Shown: piece by piece, positions 1 through 9,168 of the stretch
Position numbering within the stretch: the first letter of the stretch is position 1
Layout: every line of letters starts with the position of its first letter
Source of the DNA: Caldilineaceae bacterium
Lineage (GTDB): Bacteria; Chloroflexota; Anaerolineae; Caldilineales; Caldilineaceae
Reading direction: 5' to 3'
Assembly: GCA_026708085.1 (NCBI GenBank)
Contig: JAPOVP010000007.1
Coordinates: 27,816 to 91,815 of the forward strand
DNA length: 64,000 nucleotides
Translations under genes and position numbers: made by a program
The notes under the pieces: generated by a model
Databases searched by the model: none
Told to the model about the DNA's origin: nothing
What the model saw: only the letters and a program-made list of their open reading frames with translations

Positions 1-2
1 GA

Positions 3-248
3 GAAACGTCGGGCCGCTATACACAGCTGGCCGTAGGCGGCCTCCTGATGGGCGTCGGCGCCGGCATTTCCGGTGGCTGCAACCTGGGCCATTCCCTGGT
101 TGGCGTCCCCCTTCTGAGCCTCGGCAGCATTACCACCACCCTGGCAATGCTGCTCGGCCTGTTCCTGACCGACCGCGCCGCAGGCTTGCTCGACCATCTA
201 TCGCCCCACCTGAATCGATCCGCCACCGGAGCTACAAGTCCGGGTTGA
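3..248 (+). CDS. YeeE/YedE (DUF395) family transporter, C-terminal fragment
   Basis: The frame is open from the left edge, so only the last 81 residues are in the window. It carries the family signature GISGGCNLGHSL followed by a hydrophobic helix (SLGSITTTLAMLLGLFL). In YeeE/YedE (TsuA-like) membrane proteins the conserved Gly-Gly-Cys stretch lines a thiosulfate or sulfur-compound path across the inner membrane. A DoxX gene follows 41 bp downstream on the same strand, and DoxX/DoxD proteins are also often linked to sulfur or quinone chemistry, so the two may be co-transcribed. The substrate cannot be told from this fragment. Confidence 0.8.
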   Translation, partial: ETSGRYTQLAVGGLLMGVGAGISGGCNLGHSLVGVPLLSLGSITTTLAMLLGLFLTDRAAGLLDHLSPHLNRSATGATSPG

Positions 249-289
249 ATATTGTGTAACGGATACTGAAATCGTACAGGAGCATCGAA

Positions 290-775
290 ATGGGTCAGGA
301 ACAGAACACAGCTCGACAGGCCACCGCCATTCTACGTATCACGCTGGGCGTGATACTGATTGTCACCTGGTTCAAGAATCTGCAGGATGGAATCTACACG
401 GCCGATGGCATCGTCGGTCTCTTTAACTATCTCTTCAACGACAACGGCGGTGGCCCCGCCTTCTATCGGGCGCTGATCAACGGCACGATCCTCCAGGTGC
501 CCGGCCTCTTCGCAGTCTTTCAACTGGTCGGAGAGTTGCTGCTCGGCCTCGGGTTGCTGGTCGGCCTCTTTACGCCTCTGGCTGCCCTCGGCGCCGCTCT
601 CTTCTTCTTCAACCTCTTTTTGGCCTACTTGGGCGGCAACGATTGGATCTGGACCTACGTGCTGCTCACCGTCTCCGCGCTCGTCGTGGCTCTGGCCCAG
701 TCCGGCCGCGCTTGGGGACTGGATAGCCTGCTCCTTAAGCGGTTGGGAGAACCCCCGGGCGGCCCCATCTGGTAG
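290..775 (+). CDS. DoxX family membrane protein
   Basis: 161 residues with about four hydrophobic segments (roughly 13-28, 70-92, 97-113 and 121-138), the size and layout of DoxX/DoxD-like proteins. Relatives include the quinone-interacting small subunit of archaeal thiosulfate:quinone oxidoreductase and membrane partners of oxidoreductases. An AGGAG sits 7 nt before the ATG, which supports this start. It lies just after the YeeE/YedE fragment, so a role in sulfur-compound or redox metabolism at the membrane is possible but is only context-based. Confidence 0.75.
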   Translation: MGQEQNTARQATAILRITLGVILIVTWFKNLQDGIYTADGIVGLFNYLFNDNGGGPAFYRALINGTILQVPGLFAVFQLVGELLLGLGLLVGLFTPLAALGAALFFFNLFLAYLGGNDWIWTYVLLTVSALVVALAQSGRAWGLDSLLLKRLGEPPGGPIW

Positions 776-937
776 CGTAGTCTGAACCTGGCGCGCGGTT
801 AATCCATACGGAGTCCGCCGTCAGGTTACAAGGTCGTATTCACAGTAGAAGCAACGCACGCCTGCTGCCGCCTCCTTGCCCCGAACGAGAGTTGAACTGG
901 CAACCGCAGACAGGAATCCGAAGGCTGAAACTCTCGC

Positions 938-2416
938 ATGACAGTTCTTCAACTTATCTACATCATAGGCGCGTCTCTTCTCGCCATCTATGGCCTGCAG
1001 GCGCTCCTTCTGACCCTCATCGCCCGGCGAACCCTCTTCGACGCCGAACCGCCCTCGTCCCCCGAAACACGGGACTACCCGTCCGTAACCGTTCAGCTCC
1101 CCGTCTTCAACGAACGGCACGTCGTCCGCCGCCTCATCGACGCCGTCGCCGCTTTCGACTGGCCCGCAGACCGGCTTCAGATCCAGATCCTCGACGACTC
1201 GACCGACGATACCAGCCAGATCATCGCCAACTGTATCGCCTTCCACCGCCGCAGCGGCATCGACATCAGCCAACACCACCGCACCGTACGCAAAGGCTAC
1301 AAAGCCGGCGCCCTGCGTGAGGGGCTCGCCCACGCCCGCGGCGAATTTATCGCCATCTTCGACGCCGACTTCGTGCCCCCGCCCGACTTTCTGCAACGCA
1401 CCATCTCCCCCTTTGAAGATCCCGAGGTCGGCTGCGTCCAGGCCCGCTGGGGCCATCTCAACGCCAACGTCTCCCGCCTGACACTGGCACAGTCCCTTGG
1501 CATCGACGGCCACTTCGTCGTCGAACAGCGGGCCCGCAACGAGCTGGGTGCGCTGCTCAACTTCAACGGCACCGCCGGCCTCTGGCGCCGTTCCTGCATG
1601 GACGAAGCCGGCGGCTGGCAGGAGGACACGCTCACCGAAGACCTCGACCTCAGCTACCGGGCACAACTCTGCGGCTGGCGCGTCGCCTACCTGCCTGACG
1701 TAATCGTGCCCGCAGAGATCCCCGTCTCTGTTGACGCCTTCAAGCGGCAGCAGTTCCGCTGGGCCAAGGGCAGCATGCAGACGGCAAAAAAGCTATCCAT
1801 CTCCGTCCTCGGCTCCGGGCAGCCGCTGTGGCGCAAGGTGCTCGGCATCGCTCATCTCACCGGCTATGCCGTCCACCCGCTCATGCTCCTCAACCTGCTC
1901 TTCCTGCTGCCGATGATGTCCTCCTTCAGCCCCGCCCTGAGAATCGCCTCCCTCTTCTCCCTCACCGCCATCGGCCCCCCTCTCATGTACTGGACCGCAA
2001 TGCAAAGCCAGGGCGTCTCCGTCCGCCAGCGCATTCGCCGGCTCTTTGTGTTGCTGGGGCTGGGAACCGGCCTCTCCGTCAATAACAGCCGCGCCGTCTT
2101 TGAGGCCCTTCTCGGCGTCCGCAGCGCTTTCAAACGCACACCCAAGTTCGCCGTCACCCGCGCCAATAAGGACTGGCATACCAGCGCCTACGTCCTCCCC
2201 AGCGACCCGACCGTCTGGGCCGAACTCGTCCTCGCCGCCTACGCAAACGCGCTCCTGATATACAGTCTCCTCAACGGCTTCTGGTGGCTTTTCCCCTGGC
2301 TCTCCCTTTACGCCGGCGGCTATACCTATATCTCCTACCTGTCCATCCGCCAGGCCTGGGAAAGACGCGGCGCACTGCGCCATGAACTGGCTGCCGTGCG
2401 GGAGGCGGGAGATTGA
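938..2416 (+). CDS. Processive family 2 glycosyltransferase (cellulose synthase/ceramide glucosyltransferase-like)
   Basis: 492 residues. An N-terminal membrane helix (about 5-28) is followed by a GT-A domain with the classic inverting GT2 motifs: DDS at 86-88, DAD at 142-144, TEDLD at 233-237 and QQFRW (QxxRW) at 271-275. Several membrane helices follow from about 300 on. The QxxRW motif is typical of processive enzymes such as cellulose, hyaluronan and beta-glucan synthases and of single-transfer glucosylceramide-type enzymes. The nucleotide-sugar domain would be cytosolic and the product moved through or made at the membrane. No clear Shine-Dalgarno sequence precedes the ATG. It opens a five-gene surface-sugar cluster and its stop overlaps the next start. 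Confidence 0.88.
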   Translation: MTVLQLIYIIGASLLAIYGLQALLLTLIARRTLFDAEPPSSPETRDYPSVTVQLPVFNERHVVRRLIDAVAAFDWPADRLQIQILDDSTDDTSQIIANCIAFHRRSGIDISQHHRTVRKGYKAGALREGLAHARGEFIAIFDADFVPPPDFLQRTISPFEDPEVGCVQARWGHLNANVSRLTLAQSLGIDGHFVVEQRARNELGALLNFNGTAGLWRRSCMDEAGGWQEDTLTEDLDLSYRAQLCGWRVAYLPDVIVPAEIPVSVDAFKRQQFRWAKGSMQTAKKLSISVLGSGQPLWRKVLGIAHLTGYAVHPLMLLNLLFLLPMMSSFSPALRIASLFSLTAIGPPLMYWTAMQSQGVSVRQRIRRLFVLLGLGTGLSVNNSRAVFEALLGVRSAFKRTPKFAVTRANKDWHTSAYVLPSDPTVWAELVLAAYANALLIYSLLNGFWWLFPWLSLYAGGYTYISYLSIRQAWERRGALRHELAAVREAGD

Positions 2417-3288
2417 CCGCTCAAAGCGAGGGGGCAGCGCAAAGAGGCGGTAGCGAGCCCTCCTTTCCCGGCGACTCGTCCCTACCGGACGGCGGTCCAC
2501 TCCTTCGACCCTCCATCCCATTGCACGTCGACAATCCCTCCGGTCGCGCCCTGCTTGTCATGGCCAAACAACCCATCTCCGGCCGCGCCAAGACCCGCCT
2601 CGTCCCGCCCCTCACCGGCGACTCCGCAGCCTCTCTCTACCACTGCTTCTTGGAGGACATCCTGGCAACCGTGCGCGCCGCCGCCCACCTTGAAGCCTTT
2701 ATGCCCGTAATCGCCTATACACCGGCCGCCGCATTCGACTTCTTCCGCCGACTCGCGCCCGATTTCTGGCTGATCCCACAGGAGGGCTTTGCGCCGCGCC
2801 CCCCGTCCGCACGGACACAACAAGAGTCGCCCGCCCGCCGTCCCGAACTGCTGGGCGACCGCCTCCAATTCGTCCTCTCCACTGTTCTCGGTTACGGCCT
2901 TCGCCAGGTTGCCGCCATCAACAGCGACAGCCCCACCCTGCCCGCGGACCTTCTAGGCGCCGCATTTCGACGCCTCGACGATCCCCAGGTCGACGCAGTC
3001 TTCGGCCCCTGCGCCGACGGCGGCTACTACTTCATCGGCGTAAAAGAGCCGCCCGGACGCCTCGTAACCGGCGTGCAGATGTCCACCCCAACCGTCCTGC
3101 GTGATACGCTGGCTATCGCCGCCGAAGAAGACATCCACGTCGATCTGCTGCCCGAATGGTACGATGTCGACAGCGCCTCCGAGCTCGAACGACTATCCGC
3201 CGAACTGGCCTCCCATCCCGAACGCGCCCCCGCCACAAGCCGCTTCCTGACCACCCAATGGACGTCGACGTCATCATCCCAGCCCTGA
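2413..3288 (+). CDS. TIGR04282/DUF2064 glycosyltransferase-like protein
   Basis: 291 residues of the family often named arsenosugar biosynthesis glycosyltransferase (a nucleotidyltransferase-like GT-A fold). Recognisable parts are the N-terminal LVMAKQPISGRAKTRL segment (about residues 48-63), AINSDSPTLP in the middle and GPCADGGYYFIG. The start is a TTG sharing TTGA with the previous stop, and GGAGG lies about 7 nt upstream. This adds roughly 45 residues before the usual family N terminus; a second in-frame TTG at 2521 is the alternative. No arsenic genes are nearby, so the family name should not be taken as function. It is flanked by two GT2 genes and probably acts on the same glycan or glycolipid. 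Confidence 0.82.
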   Translation: MTAQSEGAAQRGGSEPSFPGDSSLPDGGPLLRPSIPLHVDNPSGRALLVMAKQPISGRAKTRLVPPLTGDSAASLYHCFLEDILATVRAAAHLEAFMPVIAYTPAAAFDFFRRLAPDFWLIPQEGFAPRPPSARTQQESPARRPELLGDRLQFVLSTVLGYGLRQVAAINSDSPTLPADLLGAAFRRLDDPQVDAVFGPCADGGYYFIGVKEPPGRLVTGVQMSTPTVLRDTLAIAAEEDIHVDLLPEWYDVDSASELERLSAELASHPERAPATSRFLTTQWTSTSSSQP

Positions 3289-3941
3289 ACGAGGCCGGCA
3301 ACATCGCCCAACTCGTGCGCGAGGCCGCCGCACAGCCCGTCTCCCGCGTCATCGTCGCCGACAACGGCTCCACAGATGGCACCGGTCCCCTGGCGGCTGA
3401 AGCTGGCGCACATGTGGTCGTTGAGCCGCGCCAGGGCTACGGTTACGCCTGCGCCGCCGGCGTCGCCGCCGCCACCGCCGACATCCTCCTCTTCCTCGAC
3501 GGCGACTTCAGCTCCCTCCCCGCCGAAATGCCGCGGCTTTTCCAGCCCGTTCAAAAAAAACAGGCCGCTCTCGTGCTTGGCTCGCGCGTTCTCGGCGAAA
3601 TCCTCCCCGGTGCCATGCCCCCCCATCAGCGTTTCGGCAACTGGCTCACCTCCGCCCTCATGCGCCAGCTCTACAAGGTTGCCGTAACCGACCTCGGCCC
3701 CTACCGCGCCATCCGCCGTGATCTGCTGCAAGAACTCCAAATGCAGGAGATGACCTTCGGCTGGCCCACCGAAATGATGGTAAAATGCGCCCGCCGGGGC
3801 GTCCCGATTCTCGAAGTGCCCGTCAGCTTCGCCCCGCGCCGCGCCGGCCAGTCCAAAGTAAGCGGTACACTCCGCGGCTCAGTCCTCGCCGCCTACTACA
3901 TACTCGGCGTCACCCTGCGCTACGCCTTCTCCAACCACTAG
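3258..3941 (+). CDS. Small family 2 glycosyltransferase (polyprenyl-phosphate hexosyltransferase-like)
   Basis: 227 residues from ATG 3258; the frame is open further upstream but family similarity begins exactly at this Met (MDVDVIIPALNEAGNI). The GT-A fold motifs are DNGSTDGT and LFLDGDFSS, the DxD-like metal site. There are no membrane helices, as in dolichol-/undecaprenyl-phosphate mannose or glucose synthases of the DPM1 soluble type. Such enzymes load a sugar on a lipid carrier, which GT39 enzymes like the one two genes downstream use as donor. It overlaps the previous gene by 31 bp, suggesting translational coupling. Confidence 0.85.
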   Translation: MDVDVIIPALNEAGNIAQLVREAAAQPVSRVIVADNGSTDGTGPLAAEAGAHVVVEPRQGYGYACAAGVAAATADILLFLDGDFSSLPAEMPRLFQPVQKKQAALVLGSRVLGEILPGAMPPHQRFGNWLTSALMRQLYKVAVTDLGPYRAIRRDLLQELQMQEMTFGWPTEMMVKCARRGVPILEVPVSFAPRRAGQSKVSGTLRGSVLAAYYILGVTLRYAFSNH

Positions 3942-4015
3942 GCAAAAGCGAAACGTCGCGTCTTGAGCCACTTTCCACTGATCAAAGTTCTTGACCATCC
4001 ACTGATGTTCACCAA

Positions 4016-4043
4016 AAAACTGAAAACTCAAAACTAGAAACTC
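4016..4043 (+). repeat. Four tandem heptamers just before a start codon
   Basis: Four head-to-tail 7-mers, AAAACTG, AAAACTC, AAAACTA and GAAACTC, end one base before the ATG of the EamA gene. They occupy the place where a Shine-Dalgarno sequence would be, and no GGAG-like site is present. The function is unknown. The tract may give an unstructured A-rich leader or may simply be slippage-derived sequence. Confidence 0.8.
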
Positions 4044-4044
4044 A

Positions 4045-4965
4045 ATGAACCACCGCAAAGCAATCTACTGCATGGCCCTGGCAGCCATCTTTTTCAGCAC
4101 AAGTGGACTGCTGATCAAAGTGATTTCCGTTCCCCATCTGCCCCTGCTGGGAGTCCGCGGCGCCTTCGCTGCCCTGACAATCGCTCTCTTCATGGCGCGA
4201 CCTCACCTGCAATCCGCACGCCGCAACCCATCCAACACCCCGCGTCCCACGCAAGCGAAGCCCCGTCCGAGAATCCCGTGGTCGTTCCCCCTGCTTGGCG
4301 GGGCCATCTCCCTCGTCTGCGCTCAGGCCTTCTTTATCATTGCAGTCCGCGAGACTACGGCCGCAAACGCCATCTTCCTCCAGTACACTGCGCCGATCTT
4401 TGTCGCCTTTTTCGGTATTCACTACCTCCGCGAATCCGTGGGGAAACTGGACTGGCTCGCCCTCGCCGCCGTAGGCGCAGGCCTTCTTTGCTTCTACGGC
4501 GACGGCATGACTGCTGGCGGCACCATCGGCAACCTCTTTGGCTTGCTGGCCGGCCTGACCTTCGCCTGGTTTCTCCTCTTCATGCGCAAACAGAAAGACG
4601 GATCGACCATCGAAACCGTCCTGCTGGGCAACGTCCTTTCCGCGCTGCTGGGGCTTCCCTTTCTGCTCGGAGCCGCACCGAGCGCGGCCGACTGGTTGGG
4701 AATGATCTTCCTCGGCATCTTTCAGATCGGTCTCCCTTCGATTCTCATCGCCCTCGCTATCAAAGAGTTGACCGCGGTGGGAGCTGTCCTTATCCAGACC
4801 CTGGAACCTATTCTCAATCCCGTGTGGGTCCTTCTCTTCATCGGCGAGATGCCCACGCCCCTTGCGCTGCTCGGCGGAGCTATCGTTATCGGAGCAGTAA
4901 CCTTCCGCTCTGTCCTGGCCAATCGGTCGCGGCGCCTGGCGGCTGCCTCCCAGCCCACAGCATGA
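4045..4965 (+). CDS. EamA/DMT superfamily transporter
   Basis: 306 residues with ten hydrophobic segments arranged as two EamA repeats (about 5-145 and 160-295), the layout of drug/metabolite transporters. The first repeat ends with the usual LGEx-like loop (HYLRESVGKLDWLAL) and the second has TLEPILNPVWVLLFIGEMP, the duplicated EP...W...GE signature. Substrates in this family vary widely (amino acids, nucleotide sugars, metabolites) and cannot be read from sequence. It sits among glycosyltransferase genes, so export or flipping of a small metabolite linked to them is possible but unproven. No Shine-Dalgarno sequence is visible; see the heptamer repeat. Confidence 0.88.
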   Translation: MNHRKAIYCMALAAIFFSTSGLLIKVISVPHLPLLGVRGAFAALTIALFMARPHLQSARRNPSNTPRPTQAKPRPRIPWSFPLLGGAISLVCAQAFFIIAVRETTAANAIFLQYTAPIFVAFFGIHYLRESVGKLDWLALAAVGAGLLCFYGDGMTAGGTIGNLFGLLAGLTFAWFLLFMRKQKDGSTIETVLLGNVLSALLGLPFLLGAAPSAADWLGMIFLGIFQIGLPSILIALAIKELTAVGAVLIQTLEPILNPVWVLLFIGEMPTPLALLGGAIVIGAVTFRSVLANRSRRLAAASQPTA

Positions 4966-4984
4966 CAACGCAGCAAAGACCACT

Positions 4985-7030
4985 GTGACCCGCTTGATAT
5001 CATTCCCCAAGGGCCGCATTGCCATGGCGGCCGCGCGCCTGACAGCGATCCGTCAGCGCATCTGGACCACCTACCTGCCCGAACTGCTCGTCCTCCTCCT
5101 CGCAGCTCTGCCCCGCCTCTGGCGCCTGGAATATCACAGCATCTGGTTCGACGAAGCCATCTCCCTCGACTGGGCAAGGCTCGGCCCCGCTCACATTTTG
5201 CCGGGCACCCTCCAGCTGATCAGAGACAAACACCCGCCCGCCTACTATCTCGCCCTCCACTACTGGCAGACTCTCCTCAACTGGTTCGGCGCCGGCCAAA
5301 GCGACGCTGCCCTGCGCATCTTCGGCGTCCTCATAGGTATTCTCATGGTCTGGGGAATCCTGCGTCTTGTAACCCGGCTCAGCGGTCGCGCCAGCGGCCT
5401 GCTCGCCGCCGCCCTCACCGCGCTCGCGCCTGTGCTCGTCTGGTACAGCCAGGAGCTGCGCATGTTCCAGCCCGCCGCCACTGCCATAGTCTGGGCCGTC
5501 CTCTTCCTCGTCGCCGCCCGCGAGCATCTTCCCCCGCACGGCGCGTCAACCGGCAGCCGCGCCGCTCCGGCCCGCCTTCTCTGCTGGCTTGGCCTCGTAG
5601 CAGCGCTTACCTTCGCCCTCTACAGCTATCTCTACGCCGCCTTCTTCCTACCCGGCCTCGGTCTCAGCATATTCCTCCTCGCTCGCCGCAGCGGGTCCTT
5701 CGACAGGCGCTACCTACTCGAGGCCATCGCCGCCTTCGCCGTCGTCGCCCTGCTCTTCCTGCCTCTTGCCCGCAGCGCCTGGACCGTCAACAGCGCATCC
5801 GGCACAACCGGCGCCCCCTTCGCCGGCTTCCTGCCCAACCTGTGGCGCCAGTTGCACATCTTCACCGTCTGGTATACCGGCTGGCCCTCGTCAGTCCGTA
5901 CTGCCGCAATCCTCTTCTTCGCCCTGCTCGTCCTCGCCGGCCTGCTCCTCCCCGGAGACCGCCGCCGCGAAACGCGCCCGCTACTCTGGCTCTGGATCGG
6001 CGCGCCCCTGCTGATCGGCAGCGCCCTGCTCGCCACCAACGCCGCCATCTTCCGCGAAGATCGCTACTTTCTCTTTCTCGCCCCCTTCGTCCTCTGGGCC
6101 GCCGCCCGTGGTGTGAGCGCAATCGCACGCTGGCAGCCGTCTGCCGGCGCTCTCAGTGGCCTTGCCGCCCTCGCCCTCCTCGCCGCATCGCTACCCGTCC
6201 TCTGGACGCCCCCGCTCTTCCGCGAAAACTGGCGCGCCGCTGCCGGCTATATCAATGCCTATCAGGAGCACAGCCCCCACGCCGCTGCCGCCGCTCTCGT
6301 CAACCCCTATTTCCTCCTCCCCGCCCTCGACTGGTACCTGCGCCAGCAACCCGCCGCAACAGAGATGCCCGTCTACGGCAACTTCAACGCCCCGCTGACC
6401 CCCGAACAGGCCGAATCCCTTATCGCCGCCCATCTGCAGGATCTGACGGCGCCCAATGGCGCCGAAACACTCTGGCTGGTCCAAAGCCACCTCGCCGGCG
6501 TCGATGATCACCGGCTGGTCCAATCTTGGCTGGATGGGAGATTCCCCCTCGTCACCGAGCAGTACCCGGCTGGCGTGGAGATGCGAGGCTATGCCGTCCG
6601 TTTCAGATACCAGACCCTGCCCGAGCTGTCCGAGACCGCCGTCCATCCGCAGGCTCAGCTATTCCCCGGCGTCGAACTCACCGCCTGCGAGATCACCACG
6701 CCGGTCGTCCCCGCGCGCGACATCTTCTACCACCCGCCCAGTGGCTGGGTCCATCTGCGACTATGGATGAGGAAACTCGAAGAAGTAAGCGAAGCGCCCC
6801 CGCTCTTCGCCCTGGTCCAGGCCGGTGACGGGCAAATCTGGGGTCGTTCCTTAGAGCGCGCCGGCGACGTGCTCTCCGTCTACCCGCCCACCGCGTGGCA
6901 ACCAAACGAGTTCGTCCGCGTCGAACTCGACGTAAACCTCAACCCCCTGGCCCAACCCGGCGCCTACAATGTCAAAATCGAAGCCGAAGGCCAACCCGGC
7001 GTCCCCTGCGGAAAAGTCCAACTTGAATGA
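4985..7030 (+). CDS. GT39/ArnT-like membrane glycosyltransferase
   Basis: 681 residues from GTG 4985; an ATG at 5024 is an alternative start. An N-terminal helix is followed by a first periplasmic loop with WFDEAIS (D56, E57), the acidic pair characteristic of polyprenyl-phosphate-sugar dependent GT-C enzymes (PMT/ArnT). Around ten further membrane helices reach to about residue 400. The last 150 residues are soluble and beta-rich, probably an extracytoplasmic domain. It would transfer a sugar from a lipid carrier to a protein, lipid or glycan outside the membrane. The small GT2 at 3258 could supply the donor. It converges on the helicase gene, with 14 bp between stops. Confidence 0.82.
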   Translation: MTRLISFPKGRIAMAAARLTAIRQRIWTTYLPELLVLLLAALPRLWRLEYHSIWFDEAISLDWARLGPAHILPGTLQLIRDKHPPAYYLALHYWQTLLNWFGAGQSDAALRIFGVLIGILMVWGILRLVTRLSGRASGLLAAALTALAPVLVWYSQELRMFQPAATAIVWAVLFLVAAREHLPPHGASTGSRAAPARLLCWLGLVAALTFALYSYLYAAFFLPGLGLSIFLLARRSGSFDRRYLLEAIAAFAVVALLFLPLARSAWTVNSASGTTGAPFAGFLPNLWRQLHIFTVWYTGWPSSVRTAAILFFALLVLAGLLLPGDRRRETRPLLWLWIGAPLLIGSALLATNAAIFREDRYFLFLAPFVLWAAARGVSAIARWQPSAGALSGLAALALLAASLPVLWTPPLFRENWRAAAGYINAYQEHSPHAAAAALVNPYFLLPALDWYLRQQPAATEMPVYGNFNAPLTPEQAESLIAAHLQDLTAPNGAETLWLVQSHLAGVDDHRLVQSWLDGRFPLVTEQYPAGVEMRGYAVRFRYQTLPELSETAVHPQAQLFPGVELTACEITTPVVPARDIFYHPPSGWVHLRLWMRKLEEVSEAPPLFALVQAGDGQIWGRSLERAGDVLSVYPPTAWQPNEFVRVELDVNLNPLAQPGAYNVKIEAEGQPGVPCGKVQLE

Positions 7031-7044
7031 GATGAAAAGGAGAT

Positions 7045-9168
7045 TCATGTGAGGAGAAACTCCAACTTCTCCTGGACTTGCGGTGCAGGCTCAACGATGT
7101 CCGCTGTACAATAGATGTGCCGAAATCGAGGCAAATCGCAACGGGCAACGACCGTTTTCCGGGCTAAATCCAGCGGCAACAGCGAATGGAAGCGCCCCAA
7201 ATCCAAGATCGCTTCAAAGCGGGGCAGCAATCGGTGCAACGCCCGACAAAACTTTTTTTTGTTCCAATCAGGTAATTTACACACGCGACCCGGTACAAAC
7301 AAACAGTGTTCGTTGACATGCATTGCTGGCGCGGAATCTTTAGCTGTTGGATATTGAGAGTGGAGGATTTCCCTCAGCATCTCGCCGTACAGTTCTCCCC
7401 AAAAGTGAAAGAGCCACGTTCCTTCGGCCACCGGTATAGTTGCTATCTGGGCCGGCTGCAGGCCGGCCCAGGCAGCCATTGCCTGACCGACTTCCAGCGG
7501 CAGGGCGTAAGGGGCGGTCTGGGAATAGATCTCTCGGCCCAGTGGCGCTCCTCGGATGCGTTCAACGCCGATGCGGTAACGGTCTTGCCATACGACCCGC
7601 AGGGTGCGCCCGCCTAGCTGCAGAACTTCTCCCACTGTACGGCGTCGGTGAGTTTGGGCTAAGGTTCGTCCGCTGAATGCGTCTACCAGTGTCAGCGTAA
7701 GGGGGGCACTGCCGATATTGCTATAGATTTCGTGGGCGTCCACCAACTCATCCAACGCCGGCCCAGGCCGCCACTCACCCAGCCGTCCGGCGCGCAGGAA
7801 ATCGAGCCGGCTTAAGTGACCCAAGATACTGCGCAGGATCTCATCATCAAATGACACCGGCGTTACTCGCCTCAAATCGGGCAATCGAATGGCGCCCGTT
7901 GGGCTTTGCTTGAGAATACTGAAAGTCTGCTGAACCAGTACCGACGGCAAGAACGAAACCCCCTCCCGCCCCGCAACTCCGTCGGCTAGCGCAATCAGTG
8001 CCTGAAACTGTGCAACTTCCAGCCGGGAGCGGGCCATGCACAACACGCGCGTGATACCCGTGCGCCGGCCCCCGCGGCCGATGCGCTGCAAAAAGGATTG
8101 AAGCGACGGAGGTGGCCCGATGAGGGCCACATCGTCAATGCTACCGATGTCGATGCCTAATTCCAATGTGGAGGTGCTTACACAGACAGCCACAGGCGCG
8201 ACAGCAAAATCCCTTTCCACCTCAAGGCGTAAGGCCTGATCCAGATTCGAGTAATGGGCAAAGACGGCAGCGTTATAACCCAGATACGCGCGGAGAAAGG
8301 CCGCGGTCTGCTCCACTTCGTTGCGAGTGTTGCAAAAAACAAGCGTCTTGCGGATTCCGGTGCCTCTTCGCACTCGTTCAGTGAGAGCCGCCGCCAGCTC
8401 ATCCAGATCCGTCATCGACGCAATCGTAGCGTCAAGTCTCCGCTTGCCCGCGACTGCGACAATTTTCAGTGGAGCGGTCGGAATTTCGTCAAAAGGCTGG
8501 CTTTTCAGGTAGCGCTCTGCTACACCTTCGGGATCAAGAACAGTGGCGGACAGGGCAATGCGCTGTAAAGGAACAGCCTCTGTTGTCGCCTGCTTTTGGT
8601 GATAGGCCCGCACAGTCTCGATGCGCCGCAATAGGCAACGCAGTTGGTCGCCCCGGGGGCCGCCATCAAACAGGTGAATCTCGTCCAGCACTATGGCTTG
8701 CAATGGGGCCAGCAGGCGCGGTGCTCGGGTGAGAAGGGAATCGGTCGATTCTGGTGTGGTGATGAGAACGGTCGGTGGATTTCGGGTGGAGACCGGCCCG
8801 GTGTCGCCGCTTTTCATTGTCAGGGACACTTCCAATGCTGCAAAGGGTCCCTGCAAACGCTCGTACAGGTCTCGCACCAACGCCCGCGTGGGGCAGATGT
8901 AGAGAATGTGGAGACGGTTTGGAGATCGTAACCCTTTCTGCCGCTGGATCGGCCCAAAACAGTATCGCTCCAGCAACGGGGCTATAGCCGCCTCGGTTTT
9001 GCCGGAGGCGGTAGCGGCTATGACGAGTGTATTTTTGCCATCGAGAATCGGTGGGATCGTTTGCTGTTGGACGGGGGTAAGGCTGCCGTGCCGAGCGAAA
9101 AAGGGTGTCCAGGTACGGGGTAAACGGGACTTGAGGGCGAGAAGGCAATCATGCTGTGTCCAAGTCAT
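7045..9168 (-). CDS. Lhr-like superfamily 2 helicase (BrxHI-like)
   Basis: 707 residues from ATG 9168. SF2 helicase motifs are in order: motif I ATASGKTEA near residue 54, motif II DEIH near 162, motif III SAT near 207, then STLELGIDIG and QRIGRGGRR in the second RecA domain. The STLELGIDIG form is typical of Lhr-type helicases, including BrxHI of type 2 BREX. The C-terminal third looks like a winged-helix plus beta-rich part, but lacks the very long Lhr extension (Lhr is about 1400-1500 residues). It is the last gene of the orf301-ATPase-ATPase-helicase unit. Its start overlaps the -1 frame extension of the preceding ATPase gene, which suggests coupled translation. Likely role: ATP-driven unwinding or remodelling of DNA or RNA in defence or repair. 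Confidence 0.88.
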   Translation of the reverse strand: MTWTQHDCLLALKSRLPRTWTPFFARHGSLTPVQQQTIPPILDGKNTLVIAATASGKTEAAIAPLLERYCFGPIQRQKGLRSPNRLHILYICPTRALVRDLYERLQGPFAALEVSLTMKSGDTGPVSTRNPPTVLITTPESTDSLLTRAPRLLAPLQAIVLDEIHLFDGGPRGDQLRCLLRRIETVRAYHQKQATTEAVPLQRIALSATVLDPEGVAERYLKSQPFDEIPTAPLKIVAVAGKRRLDATIASMTDLDELAAALTERVRRGTGIRKTLVFCNTRNEVEQTAAFLRAYLGYNAAVFAHYSNLDQALRLEVERDFAVAPVAVCVSTSTLELGIDIGSIDDVALIGPPPSLQSFLQRIGRGGRRTGITRVLCMARSRLEVAQFQALIALADGVAGREGVSFLPSVLVQQTFSILKQSPTGAIRLPDLRRVTPVSFDDEILRSILGHLSRLDFLRAGRLGEWRPGPALDELVDAHEIYSNIGSAPLTLTLVDAFSGRTLAQTHRRRTVGEVLQLGGRTLRVVWQDRYRIGVERIRGAPLGREIYSQTAPYALPLEVGQAMAAWAGLQPAQIATIPVAEGTWLFHFWGELYGEMLREILHSQYPTAKDSAPAMHVNEHCLFVPGRVCKLPDWNKKKFCRALHRLLPRFEAILDLGRFHSLLPLDLARKTVVARCDLPRFRHIYCTADIVEPAPQVQEKLEFLLT

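Noticed and set aside
821..1666. 281-codon minus-strand frame opposite the first GT2
   Set aside because: Val/Gly/Asp-rich shadow of the GT2 gene, which has all catalytic motifs.
2413..3288. Arsenosugar biosynthesis as the function of the TIGR04282-like gene
   Set aside because: The family name comes from context in other genomes; no ArsM, radical-SAM arsenosugar or ars genes are present here.
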